The notes below the pieces were generated by a model. The model saw only the letters and a list, made by a program, of their open reading frames with translations. It was not told the DNA's origin and ran no database searches. Of a DNA stretch of 64,000 nt, positions 35,761 to 45,624 are shown one piece after another. The stretch comes from Candidatus Zixiibacteriota bacterium (GTDB lineage: Bacteria; Zixibacteria; MSB-5A5; GN15; JACZUZ01), in NCBI GenBank assembly GCA_024280775.1, contig JAJRPM010000007.1, positions 62,001 through 126,000 of the forward strand. The letters run 5' to 3'. How positions within the stretch are numbered: the first letter of the stretch is position 1; the number at the start of each line of letters is the position of its first letter. A program made the translations under genes and the position numbers.

Positions 35761-37914
35761 TCAGAATCTGCGAGAATTCTTTATCAGATGCTCACTACCG
35801 GCAGGATTTAGCTCACAAGCTCGGTTCAAATACTTTTCGCCTTCACGATTGAAATCTTCACGCTTCAAATATTTCGCTAAATAAAAATAGGAGCGCGCCA
35901 GCGAATAATTCGCAAGACAATCACTGGGGTTCTCATCGACCAACTGCTTGCCAACTTCCAACGCCCGAGTGTAACTTTCTTGTGCAAGTAGCGCCTGAAA
36001 TAGTTGCCTCTTGGCCGCGCGATTACCCGGATTGTTTGTCAGGAAAATCTCGCCATAATAAACGGCGCTATCCTGCGCGCCCGGAGACGTTGAGCGCAAA
36101 AACCGGTCACTCTTCTCCAAAGCAGTCTCCGGAAGTCCTTGCATATGCGCAAAAGACTCGCCAAGCCGAAGTATACGCACTCCGGCATCACGAAACATCC
36201 AAATCGAAACTTCCACATTATCTTTGGTGCGCGGAAATTTTCTAGCCGCCTCATCGAGATTGCCATAGTCGCCAACCAAGTGCGTTATAGGAAATCTTTC
36301 AAACAAATCCCTGTCATCAACCTTCAGCCCAAACGTATAGATGAGGTTCTTGTGACTATTATCCATTGTAAGATTCGGAGCGTAGGGACCGGTAAGAACC
36401 GCATCTGCAGGAAGAGAGCTCTCCATGTCTCTCGATGCTGTAACTGTGTCATAAGTGAAATTACTTGCCATACGATAATACCAATAACCATTTAGCGCCA
36501 ATGAAAAAGCCACAGTCACAAGCATCCCGATGCGGAATACAGGCTGGGCAAATCTTTTCATGCTCCGAGCTATCAACCAAATCACAATCAACGCTGGAGC
36601 GGCGAAGATAGAAGAAAACTTGACGACAGTGATCATATTCCCGCTGGTCATTGCAGAGCCATAAGTTGCAAGAGCGGTTTGAGTCATAATAATTGTGATT
36701 CCAACATACAAAAGTATCGCGGCCAAGCCCTTCTGCCACAACTCAACCGCCGAAGCTCCTTTGGCCCAGCGCGCTCCGTCAGCAAATACCTCTCTTACGA
36801 TACATCCAACTACACCCAAACCAGGAAACAATACAAACAGCGCGTAACGCAAAGGACGATACTGGAAAATCATCAGCGACAACCAGGCGCTGAAAAACCA
36901 AACTGTCAGGAAAGTCAAAGCCGGTCGCCTGCGCCAAAACTCAAGGGTCCAGGGAGACTCCTTTTCAATACGCAAAGTAAGCAATCCGGCATACCCGATT
37001 AGCAATATCAAGGGCATGAAGAAGCTAAACTGAAACAGACGTAGCTCACCACCGTAACTAAAGAGTTGAATGAAGAAAAACTTGAGCGACAACAACCCCG
37101 GTGGAGTTCCATACAGGCCCATTGACTGCTCCTGCAAGTAGGCATGATACGCGGTGACATCATCACCCAGCACAAACACATACCATAGAGCCACAGTCAC
37201 AATCCCACTTGCGGCAATTACCCCCAAATCCTTCCAGCGTTTATCAGATGACAGAAAAACTGTAACAGCCACCGGCGCCAGCAAAATCAATCCGAACAAC
37301 TTCCCTGCCAAGGGCGTCATAGCCAGCAAAACTCCAACAAGCGCCAGACTCCCAAGTTTCCACCTCTTAGGCTCCGCTCCCGAGCGCGCCACCACAAAGA
37401 AACAAGCCGCCGCAATTAGCAACAGTCCATTCTCAAGAAATGGCGCACGGCCATACACCACCAGCACATGCGAAAATGACAACAAGAAGGCCGAAACTGC
37501 GGCACCCAACCACAGCGCCTCACGGTCTGCATCTTTTAAGTCGCGACGAAAATGCCCGACAAACACCCCGGCAACCAGTAGCCCGGTAGCCGAAAGATTC
37601 AACAGAACCGAAGTCAGATTCGCCGTGAGTCGTGACACTCCCCCGAGGCTAAACATCAACCAGGCGAAACCCGAAACCAGTGACACCTTGAATGCCACCC
37701 AACGGTTATAGTCGAATATCTCCCATGAACCAAAGAGAACTTTGTTGCGCGCATAAATGGTAATGTGATAAGGATCCGTCATCAACGCCTGCCCCAGCCC
37801 CGCAAAATAATTCGGACTGTCAGCAGTCAAATGATAAACTCGAAAACCGGCGCCAATTAGTAAGGCCCCGAAGGTCGCGAGTATGTAGATTCTTGTGCGA
37901 GTCATGTATCTCAA
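35761..37914 (-). CDS. Polytopic GT-C/GT39-like membrane protein with C-terminal TPR-like segment
   Basis: Multiple TM segments, VYGRAPFLENGLLLIAAACF; C-terminal KQLFQALLAQESYTRALEVGKQLVDENPSDCLANYSLARSYFYLAKYLKREDFNREGEKYLNRACELNP. Confidence 0.72.
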   Translation of the reverse strand: MRYMTRTRIYILATFGALLIGAGFRVYHLTADSPNYFAGLGQALMTDPYHITIYARNKVLFGSWEIFDYNRWVAFKVSLVSGFAWLMFSLGGVSRLTANLTSVLLNLSATGLLVAGVFVGHFRRDLKDADREALWLGAAVSAFLLSFSHVLVVYGRAPFLENGLLLIAAACFFVVARSGAEPKRWKLGSLALVGVLLAMTPLAGKLFGLILLAPVAVTVFLSSDKRWKDLGVIAASGIVTVALWYVFVLGDDVTAYHAYLQEQSMGLYGTPPGLLSLKFFFIQLFSYGGELRLFQFSFFMPLILLIGYAGLLTLRIEKESPWTLEFWRRRPALTFLTVWFFSAWLSLMIFQYRPLRYALFVLFPGLGVVGCIVREVFADGARWAKGASAVELWQKGLAAILLYVGITIIMTQTALATYGSAMTSGNMITVVKFSSIFAAPALIVIWLIARSMKRFAQPVFRIGMLVTVAFSLALNGYWYYRMASNFTYDTVTASRDMESSLPADAVLTGPYAPNLTMDNSHKNLIYTFGLKVDDRDLFERFPITHLVGDYGNLDEAARKFPRTKDNVEVSIWMFRDAGVRILRLGESFAHMQGLPETALEKSDRFLRSTSPGAQDSAVYYGEIFLTNNPGNRAAKRQLFQALLAQESYTRALEVGKQLVDENPSDCLANYSLARSYFYLAKYLKREDFNREGEKYLNRACELNPAGSEHLIKNSRRF

Positions 37915-37940
37915 AAATCAAGCGGCGCGGATACCTGTGC

Positions 37941-39740
37941 CTACTGGCGCTTAACAACTAACATCGTAATATCATCCAGCAATGTTTCACCCAGCGTATA
38001 TCTATACACTGCATCACGTATTACTTCACAAATCCGCCGGGCAGTTTCATTGCGATTCTGCTTGAGCAATTCGATCAATCGCTCCTCGCCAAAATGATCC
38101 CCGGCTTTGTTTTCTGCCTCTGTCACTCCATCAGTGTAGAAAAACACAATGTCCCCAACAGACAGACTAACCGAGCGCTCTTCAAATTCCGCGCCACGAA
38201 TAATCCCAAACGGCGGCCCGCCTTTATCAAGGAAGGTAATAGAGTCATCCTGCCGGAGCGTAATAGGTGGATTGTGCCCCGCATTGCTGTAGGTAATAAC
38301 ATGATCAAGCGAATTCAAAGCGCCATACACGCCGGTAACATAATCACCAGGCTCAACTGAATCATGTAATAGCTTGTTAACTTTTCGACAAATACTGCTC
38401 AATGAAAAATGATTGCGAATCTCCGCTATCAGCGAAGCCCGAAACGAAGCCATAATCAACGCCGCAGGAACTCCCTTACCGGAAACATCCGCTATAGCCA
38501 ATCCCATTTGACCGTTTCCTATTTCAATAAACCCATAATAATCCCCGCCAACTTCACCTGAAGGGATGTTAATACCGGAAACATCATAACCCTCAATCAC
38601 CGGATCTTCATCAGGCAAAAACTCAGTCTGAATCTGATGAGCAATCTCAAGTTGCTTCTCCAAAGCCTGCGCGCTCACAATTCTGCCATGCAATCGAGTT
38701 CGCTCAATTACAGTAGCGGCCTGAGCTCCGAATGCCCGCAATACATCAGCGCTATGACCATCATAGGCCCCCTCAATATTTGACTCAAGATTGAAAACTC
38801 CTACCAATTGGTCATCCACCGCAACCGGCGCGACAATTTCCGAGCGAGTCTCCCCGCGAGCGGCAAAATAGCGTTCATCTGTTGTAACATCAGTTACAAT
38901 CGCCGTCTCTCCATTGCGAGCCACCCACCCAATCAAACCGGAATCCAATTTTAGATGTAGATCTTTTTCAGTCTGAGGATCATAACCCTGATGATACACA
39001 GCGTCGAATTCTTTCTTATCACTGTCAATCAAAAATATTCCACCGGCGTCAAAACCCACCAGCTCGCGAGTTGAATTCAAAATCAACTTCAAAGCCTTCT
39101 CCAAGTCCAAAGTCCCTGACAGCTTAGCGCCGACTTCAAAGAGCTTCTCCATCTCCTGCACACGTCTGCGCGCTTCACGCAAGAGTTGACTGTTATCGAT
39201 GCTTATAGCAATTTGATCCGAGAGACCTACCAATGTATCTCGGTCTAATTCGTCGAACTCTCCGTCACGCTTGTTGATTACCTCCAGCGCGCCAAAAGCT
39301 TTGCCTCTTGAGACTAAAGGTATCACTATCAAATTATTAATCTCAAAATCCAGCTGATCAGCAATTTCGGTAGAAAACCGAGGATCGTTCTGTGGATCGT
39401 TCAAAATCAACGGAGCTTCATTATCCAACGCCCAGCCGGCAACACCACTGCCCTGCTCTTTGCGCAACAGCCTGATATCATCATCCCCCTGCGCCCAAAG
39501 GCGAACCCGTCGATGATCAATATGTTCGTCGATTCGGAAAATAAATGCCGCCTCGGAATTTACCGCCTGACAGACAAGCTGTAACGCCAGCCTAATCAAA
39601 TCTTCATACTCAACAGTCGAGTTCAACAGACGTGATGTCTGCAACAGCAGTTTTTCCAAGCGGCTATGCCCTCCCCCGTTAGGGGCGGCGTCTTTCAATC
39701 CAGATTCTTTCAATTGTTCCTTCTTCACTTGCTCGTTCAT
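37941..39740 (-). CDS. Tandem GAF domains plus PP2C/SpoIIE-type (RsbU-like) phosphatase
   Basis: AEAAFIFRIDE-type GAF cores x2; QIQTEFLPDEDPVIEGYDVSGINIPSGEVGGDYYGFIEIGNGQMGLAIADVSGKGVPAALIMASFRA...GDIVFFYTDGVTEAENKAGDHFGEERL. Confidence 0.95.
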   Translation of the reverse strand: MNEQVKKEQLKESGLKDAAPNGGGHSRLEKLLLQTSRLLNSTVEYEDLIRLALQLVCQAVNSEAAFIFRIDEHIDHRRVRLWAQGDDDIRLLRKEQGSGVAGWALDNEAPLILNDPQNDPRFSTEIADQLDFEINNLIVIPLVSRGKAFGALEVINKRDGEFDELDRDTLVGLSDQIAISIDNSQLLREARRRVQEMEKLFEVGAKLSGTLDLEKALKLILNSTRELVGFDAGGIFLIDSDKKEFDAVYHQGYDPQTEKDLHLKLDSGLIGWVARNGETAIVTDVTTDERYFAARGETRSEIVAPVAVDDQLVGVFNLESNIEGAYDGHSADVLRAFGAQAATVIERTRLHGRIVSAQALEKQLEIAHQIQTEFLPDEDPVIEGYDVSGINIPSGEVGGDYYGFIEIGNGQMGLAIADVSGKGVPAALIMASFRASLIAEIRNHFSLSSICRKVNKLLHDSVEPGDYVTGVYGALNSLDHVITYSNAGHNPPITLRQDDSITFLDKGGPPFGIIRGAEFEERSVSLSVGDIVFFYTDGVTEAENKAGDHFGEERLIELLKQNRNETARRICEVIRDAVYRYTLGETLLDDITMLVVKRQ

Positions 39741-40067
39741 TAGAACCTCACTCCAACCGGAAAACAGGATAACGCATTCTCGCTGTACTACAAAGTTTTC
39801 TTGCGATTCTAAAGACCTTCTTCTCGCCAGAATAGCTTACTGTTTTCATCGCCTCGCCCCTCGACATTTCTACCTTAGCATTTGAGGTAGAGAAACCTTA
39901 TACTAGTAACGAACGGCTCATAGATGAAATTGTGACTTGAATTTCAACTATGACAGCCTAAAATCCGTATAATATTTCGCAAGCGGAACCAAGAGGATTG
40001 CAACCCTGTTCTATATAGAATACAGGACAGAATACAGTCAACGACATAACGCCAAGGGCCTCCCATA

Positions 40068-40727
40068 ATGACAAAAACTACTACTAAGAATGATAAAACC
40101 CTAAGTAGCTCTGTACTGGGCGCCACGGCCCTGATTCTATCAATCGTCTTTTTAACACCGAAAACATCAGATGCAATCGTACGCGTTAAAGTCGCCCCCG
40201 AAGTGGGACGCCACGTATTCCAACTCGATGCGGGTGGAACAGGCAGTTTTGAAGATTTCGCCGGTGACCAGGGTTTCTCATGGTCAGCCGGCTGGACATA
40301 TCATGCAGACAATGTACTGGGTCTAGGCGTCACCGTAGGCAACAATGCCCCCGAATCAGACGTGTTCACAAGCGTCGGTACACTACTCGATTTCCAATAC
40401 ACCTATGTCACAGCCACCGTACATGTAAGAGCCCCTACCCGAAGCGCATTCATTCCTCATCTACAAGCGGGGTTCGGTTATTACAACCTCAACATAGACG
40501 AGTTCGACAGGTTAACACGAGTCCAGCTCTTGTCAATTGACGATAACAAATTCGGTATGTTTTTCGGATTCGGCTTAGACTATCTAATAGCCCCCCATCT
40601 TTCAATCGGCGCCATTGCAAATTACCATTTCGTCTCTCTGGACCAAAACATTCCCCAAACCCAGGGCTTGGGCGAGTGGTACAACACCTGGGACATAAAA
40701 GCCGTACTCTCAATCTACACCCGATAA
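40068..40727 (+). CDS. Outer membrane beta-barrel family protein
   Basis: N-terminal hydrophobic segment; ATVHVRAPTRSAFIPHLQAGFGYYNLNIDEF, MFFGFGLDYLIAPHLSIGAIANYHFV. Confidence 0.75.
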   Translation: MTKTTTKNDKTLSSSVLGATALILSIVFLTPKTSDAIVRVKVAPEVGRHVFQLDAGGTGSFEDFAGDQGFSWSAGWTYHADNVLGLGVTVGNNAPESDVFTSVGTLLDFQYTYVTATVHVRAPTRSAFIPHLQAGFGYYNLNIDEFDRLTRVQLLSIDDNKFGMFFGFGLDYLIAPHLSIGAIANYHFVSLDQNIPQTQGLGEWYNTWDIKAVLSIYTR

Positions 40728-40754
40728 CCAAACCATTGCAGACAACCAGCAAAC

Positions 40755-40791
40755 AAAAAGGGCCGCTGACAATTCGCCAGCGGCCCTCTCT
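40755..40791. terminator. Bidirectional-type terminator between convergent genes
   Basis: AGGGCCGCTG / CAGCGGCCCT 10-bp perfect stem, 9-nt loop, A5 on left (U5 on minus strand). Confidence 0.8.
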
Positions 40792-40824
40792 ATTACTTGC
40801 TTGCTTATCTACTTGCTTACTAAG

Positions 40825-41163
40825 CTACTTAGTCAATGCCGCAACTGCGTCATCAGCATTATCCGAAATCTGGAAAATCGTCACCAATCGTGTGATAAGC
40901 AAAACCTTCTCTATCTTATCAATATTCGCCAATTGCAACTGTCCACCGCTTTTGGAAATAGTATTCAAAAGAGCAACCAACATTCCCAAACCGATAGAGT
41001 TCATCCAGTCCACATCGGAAAGGTCCAGCACAAACTTCCGCTCACCAGCCTCTATTGCTTCGACAACCTTGCCACGCAACATAGTAGCTGGCTCACCGCC
41101 CATAATCTTGCCACGCAACTCATAAACCTTGACCCCGTCCTGGGTTCGTTCCGATATCTTCAT
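40825..41163 (-). CDS. STAS domain anti-sigma factor antagonist-like protein
   Basis: GVKVYELRGKIMGGEPATMLRGKVVEAIEAGERKFVLDLSDVDWMNSIGLGMLVALLNTISKSGGQLQLANI. Confidence 0.92.
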   Translation of the reverse strand: MKISERTQDGVKVYELRGKIMGGEPATMLRGKVVEAIEAGERKFVLDLSDVDWMNSIGLGMLVALLNTISKSGGQLQLANIDKIEKVLLITRLVTIFQISDNADDAVAALTK

Positions 41164-41285
41164 TCCTATTTGCTCTCCGATCTGTGCGAATTACTGCTCC
41201 ATCAACAAGGCTAATATCAGACGAATTCAACAGAAAGGCAAGAGCCATATTTGAGCAGAATCAGACAGGATTCCCGGCGCTTGCC

Positions 41286-41362
41286 CCCCCGGACTTGACG
41301 ACAATGTCGGGGGTTGTTGTGTGAGGTCTTGATTTTCGCTTTTTGAAAATTGTGACCTCACA
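41286..41362. repeat. Two adjacent hairpins between comM-like and STAS genes
   Basis: CCCCC(G)GACTTG-ACGA-CAA(T)GTCGGGGG and (G)TGTGAGGTC..ATTTTC-GCTTTTT-GAAAAT..GACCTCACA(C). Confidence 0.65.
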
Positions 41363-41407
41363 CTTCCAATAGAAAAAAGCGTCGGATTCATCGTCCCCTG
41401 ATAATCC

Positions 41408-42973
41408 CTACAGCCACAGACTCCTATCGAGAGTGCGATAATGCACCGCCTCGGCTACATGCTCAAGTTCAATACTCTCGCAATCTCCCAAATCCGCAAT
41501 CGTACGAGAGACTTTTAGTATCCTATCATAAGCCCTTGCCGAGAGCCCCTGACGTTGAATCGCGGTCTTCAAAAGAGCCTGACATTGATCGTCAACCGGG
41601 CAATAGGTGCGAATCGCTTTTGAAGCCATACTGGCATTACAATACAGTGATTTCTCGTTTTCAAAACGCTTCAGTTGCCGCTTACGCGCCTTGTTGACCC
41701 TTTCGCGAACACTCTCTGACGACTCCTCTGCGCGAGTCGAAGCAATATCTTTGAACTTCACTGCAGGTACAGTCACATGAATATCAATCCTGTCCAACAA
41801 TGGCCCCGAAATCCGTGACATATACTTCTGAATCTGCCCCGAAGTGCAATTGCAGGAGTTGTTTTGGTCACCGAAAAATCCGCAAGGACAAGGGTTCATC
41901 GCCGCCGCCAACATGACCCGGCAGGGATAAGTCAAAGTAGTAAGCGCTCGAGAGAGCGTAACTGTTCCGTCCTCCATCGGCTGACGCAAAACTTCCAGTA
42001 CATCTCTACGAAATTCTCCCACCTCATCGAGAAACAATACTCCGTTATGCGCCAAAGAAACATCCCCCGGCTTGGGAATAGAACCACCGCCAATCAGCCC
42101 TGCATTAGAGATAGTATGGTGTGGAGACCGAAAGGGACGAGTGGCAATCAGCGCCGCATCATCCGGCAACAATCCCGCCACTGAGTGAATCTTCGTAGTC
42201 TCTATCGCCTCCTCAAGAGACATATCCGGCAGAATAGTTGGCAGACGTCTAGCCAGCATCGTCTTCCCAGATCCCGGGGGACCTATCAAGATGATATTGT
42301 GTCCTCCCGCCGCCGCAACTTCCAAAGCCCGCTTGGCGGATTCCTGACCTTTGACCTCCGAAAAATCTACCGGATACTCCTGTCGCTTGGCAAAAATCTG
42401 CTCAATATCAATCTCAAACGGCGAAATAGTCGAAGTGTCCTCCAGGAATGAGACAACCTCACGCAATGACCCCACAGGATAAACCGGAGCCCCTTGCGCC
42501 ATCGCCGCCTCGCGAGCATTCTCTTTTGGCACCAAAACCCCCTTGATACCGTTACTTTTAGCAACCCCATCGCCATTCTCCTTCGGCCCGAAATGCAAAG
42601 CCATAGGCAAAGCGCCGGGAATAGGACGCACCTGACCATCAAGAGAAAGCTCACCTAGAAGCACATATTCCGAAAAACTATCCCGAAGTATTTGACCGGT
42701 CGCCGCCAATATCCCAACGGCAATCGGCAAATCAAACGCCGCCCCCTCTTTGCGAATATCAGCCGGAGCCAAATTGATAGTGATCCGCTTGCTCGGAAAA
42801 ACAAAATCCGAGTTCTTAATTGCCGCAGTCACTCGCTCTTTTGATTCACGCACAGCGCCGTCAGGCAGACCTACCGTGCAAAACGCCGGAAGTTGCTGCT
42901 GTATATCTGTCTCCACCTCTACAGTATAGGCGTCGACACCCTCAGTTGCTGATGACACAATCCTGGAATGCAT
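41408..42973 (-). CDS. comM: YifB/ComM family Mg-chelatase-like AAA+ ATPase
   Basis: VEVETDIQQQLPAFCTVGLPDGAVRESKERVTAAIKNS...HNIILIGPPGSGKTMLARRLPTILP...RPFRSPHHTISNAGLIGGGSIPKPGDVSLAHNGVLFLDE. Confidence 0.95.
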   Translation of the reverse strand: MHSRIVSSATEGVDAYTVEVETDIQQQLPAFCTVGLPDGAVRESKERVTAAIKNSDFVFPSKRITINLAPADIRKEGAAFDLPIAVGILAATGQILRDSFSEYVLLGELSLDGQVRPIPGALPMALHFGPKENGDGVAKSNGIKGVLVPKENAREAAMAQGAPVYPVGSLREVVSFLEDTSTISPFEIDIEQIFAKRQEYPVDFSEVKGQESAKRALEVAAAGGHNIILIGPPGSGKTMLARRLPTILPDMSLEEAIETTKIHSVAGLLPDDAALIATRPFRSPHHTISNAGLIGGGSIPKPGDVSLAHNGVLFLDEVGEFRRDVLEVLRQPMEDGTVTLSRALTTLTYPCRVMLAAAMNPCPCGFFGDQNNSCNCTSGQIQKYMSRISGPLLDRIDIHVTVPAVKFKDIASTRAEESSESVRERVNKARKRQLKRFENEKSLYCNASMASKAIRTYCPVDDQCQALLKTAIQRQGLSARAYDRILKVSRTIADLGDCESIELEHVAEAVHYRTLDRSLWL

Positions 42974-43419
42974 GATTCTCGCTCACTTCCCTTTGGTACT
43001 TCTGATAGTTCAAGCAATTCTGAAGAGTAGTTCAAAATTTGTGCGCACCCGCCCCCTGAATGAAACTTAGTAACGCCACACGCCAATGCGCCGCCTCAGA
43101 GACCGGGCGCGCCACTAACAATTTCGAATTCGCAACGCTCGCTCCAAGCGCTACCATCGCCTCAATCGCTTCAATAGGCTACAACCCATTTCATAACAAC
43201 CCACTTCAAACAACTAGTCTCAAACAACTTCGTCCGGCGATAATTCAGCCGGCAAGCTGAAATTGCGCCGCACATTTGTCTCGGGTGTAGTATCGGGAAT
43301 AGCGCTGACAGGACACGTCAGTGAAAAAAATAAAACATGAAGAATTAAACAATATCGCGAAGCGTAGATAAATAGGAAGTTAAGCTACATTTGGAGTCGG
43401 GAGAGAGAAAAGTCTTGAA

Positions 43420-43914
43420 CTAACGGCGCATAGAAATCCGCATCACAGTATCAGCAAAACTGTTTCCGGAGGCAGAGCCCCCCAGGAACAAGAAGCTATC
43501 GTCTGTACAAATAAACTCAAATGTCCCGAAAGGCACATTTGAATTTCTGCCGTTGTTACCGAGGAAAACAATCGAATCAACGTACAAAGTATCTTTTATC
43601 AGACGATAAGTCGCAGTCAAATCATTAAACTTACGATCAGGAGTTAGCACGGTGGTATCTACTCGAAGAGTGAAAACTGATGGGTTACCCGCCCCATCAA
43701 CACGGAACTGGAATGTGCTGAATTGAGTCAGAGTGAAAGGCGTCAAGCCGGTATTGTCAGTCCAGGTGTATTGGCCATGCAAAGTGTCGGTTGAGGACGG
43801 ACTCGGGGTTGCACAATTCGGAGTTGTTTGAATCGTATCTTGACACCCGACAACCAATCCAACAAACACAATAGCACAACAGGCAATAGCGCAACAAGCA
43901 AATGACTTCCTCAT
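43420..43914 (-). CDS. Predicted lipoprotein of unknown function
   Basis: MRKSFACCAIACCAIVFVGLVVGCQD signal/lipobox. Confidence 0.6.
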   Translation of the reverse strand: MRKSFACCAIACCAIVFVGLVVGCQDTIQTTPNCATPSPSSTDTLHGQYTWTDNTGLTPFTLTQFSTFQFRVDGAGNPSVFTLRVDTTVLTPDRKFNDLTATYRLIKDTLYVDSIVFLGNNGRNSNVPFGTFEFICTDDSFLFLGGSASGNSFADTVMRISMRR

Positions 43915-43931
43915 AGTAACCTCTCCACCGC

Positions 43932-44519
43932 TTAAAACAATTCTGTGAGGGTCAATTCTATCATAGTACTCGCTCCGTCCGGCCGACTTGCCTGATAAAG
44001 AATAAGGCTATCACCGATGGGAACGTCTAGTGGCTGAACATTCACTGTTCTGATTGCAAACGAAACCACATTGACTGAATCATCAGGCAACCTGGAATCC
44101 GGGACCAGCCTTGGATCACATTCGGTTGCTACTGTGAAGAACTGCGGACTCAAGACAATACCAAGATTCTGAATGTACCACTCTCCCAGTGGTACATCAC
44201 ACATGTCATTGTTCACAACAGAAGCCGGGTTGAGAGTATCTAGTCTATGCGAATAGACTCCCTGAGAGAGGTCATTGGGATCCGGCAAACGCAGGTCAAA
44301 AACTACATACTCTGTAAGAGTCAACTCCCCACGAGTTATAGTTATCAAACCAGTGTACCGCCCCTCAATGCCTCGATGATGAAATCGAGAGGGACGCACC
44401 GGATCTTCACAAGCAGCGCTAAGAATCAACAGGGCAACTATACAGCAGGCAACAGAAAATCGCCCGGTGTTTACATTCCGAAGCGCCAGCAAACACACCC
44501 CCTCCCTGTAGATTGTCAA
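43932..44519 (-). CDS. Predicted lipoprotein, paralogue of the adjacent gene
   Basis: Lipobox VALLILSAACED; aligns by eye with 44529..45146 (VYSHRLDTLN / TYSHRFDTLN; GDSLILYQ / GDSLILKQ). Confidence 0.68.
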   Translation of the reverse strand: MTIYREGVCLLALRNVNTGRFSVACCIVALLILSAACEDPVRPSRFHHRGIEGRYTGLITITRGELTLTEYVVFDLRLPDPNDLSQGVYSHRLDTLNPASVVNNDMCDVPLGEWYIQNLGIVLSPQFFTVATECDPRLVPDSRLPDDSVNVVSFAIRTVNVQPLDVPIGDSLILYQASRPDGASTMIELTLTELF

Positions 44520-44528
44520 CTAAGGTAA

Positions 44529-45146
44529 CTAAGGTATATTGGTCAAAACCAATTCAAAAACGGTAGTGATACCTTCCACATTTCGCTCTTGCTTTAATAT
44601 CAGGCTATCCCCAATATCATCATCAAACGGGGGGTTATTGCTGGTTCTAATGGAGAAATTGATTTCTTCCTGCGTTCCGCCGGCTCCCTCAAAAATAGAA
44701 TTCGGAATCAACTTATCATTGCATGTCTCACTGACAGCAGGTGGGCCCGGATCCAAGCGAAGCTTCAAGTTCTTAATCAACCAGGCCCCTCTAGGCATAT
44801 CGCAAAAGTTAGGAGTGTCTGTTGTGTCTGTGTTAAGGGTGTCAAATCTGTGAGAATAGGTGCCGACTGTAAGATCGTTTTCGTCATCCAAACGCAACGT
44901 CACCACTACGTGATCTGTATCAGTCTCAACCGGAACGTTATTGTTTTGGTTTGTAATTATAATAAGCAACCCCGCATAATCTCCATCCAGACCGCGATCT
45001 TTGGGAAGAATAATGTCGGCTTTGCAACCTGTTAGAATCAATCCACCAACCACTGATCCCAGAATTAGTAGAACAATTCCCCGAAGAAATCCAAGCTTCA
45101 CTGAGGTATCCCTTTCAATATATTTTGCAATGACATCTGAATTCAA
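44529..45146 (-). CDS. Predicted lipoprotein, paralogue of the adjacent gene
   Basis: VVGGLILTGCKAD lipobox; paralogous to 43932..44519. Confidence 0.68.
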   Translation of the reverse strand: MNSDVIAKYIERDTSVKLGFLRGIVLLILGSVVGGLILTGCKADIILPKDRGLDGDYAGLLIIITNQNNNVPVETDTDHVVVTLRLDDENDLTVGTYSHRFDTLNTDTTDTPNFCDMPRGAWLIKNLKLRLDPGPPAVSETCNDKLIPNSIFEGAGGTQEEINFSIRTSNNPPFDDDIGDSLILKQERNVEGITTVFELVLTNIP

Positions 45147-45624
45147 ATCCGATAAGCGAACATCTCAAAACTCAACCCGCAGACAGAAATCAGTCCATCC
45201 GCCGAGCCAGCGAATATACGGTCTCTATCGCTCCGAATCAACTCTGCCCGGCATGAAAATCGGCCACTCCACATCAACCCGGCGGACTAGAAACACTCTC
45301 CAGCAATAAGTTAAGCGAATAAGGGGCCAAGACGCCCCCCATCCCTCCACCTCATTATACTGCCAAAGTCAACAGTGAGACACATCTGAGAGTCAATTCG
45401 AGTAACCAACACAACTCTTTTAATCACAGCGCCTTAACCAAAGGCGATAACTATTCCGAATACACCTCGCCCGCCTGCAAGTATCAAAAATGGTTGTGGG
45501 AGTTATGAGATTAGGCGCAGAAACTGCGCCTCACTGTCTGAATTTCGTAGGACTACTACATCTCACAAAAGCCAAATATCCTGAATTCTGTGACATCAAA
45601 CCCAACTAACTCAGGAGAATCCGC

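Noticed and set aside
37154-37711. 185-aa + strand ORF
   Set aside because: Antisense to the GT-C-like gene
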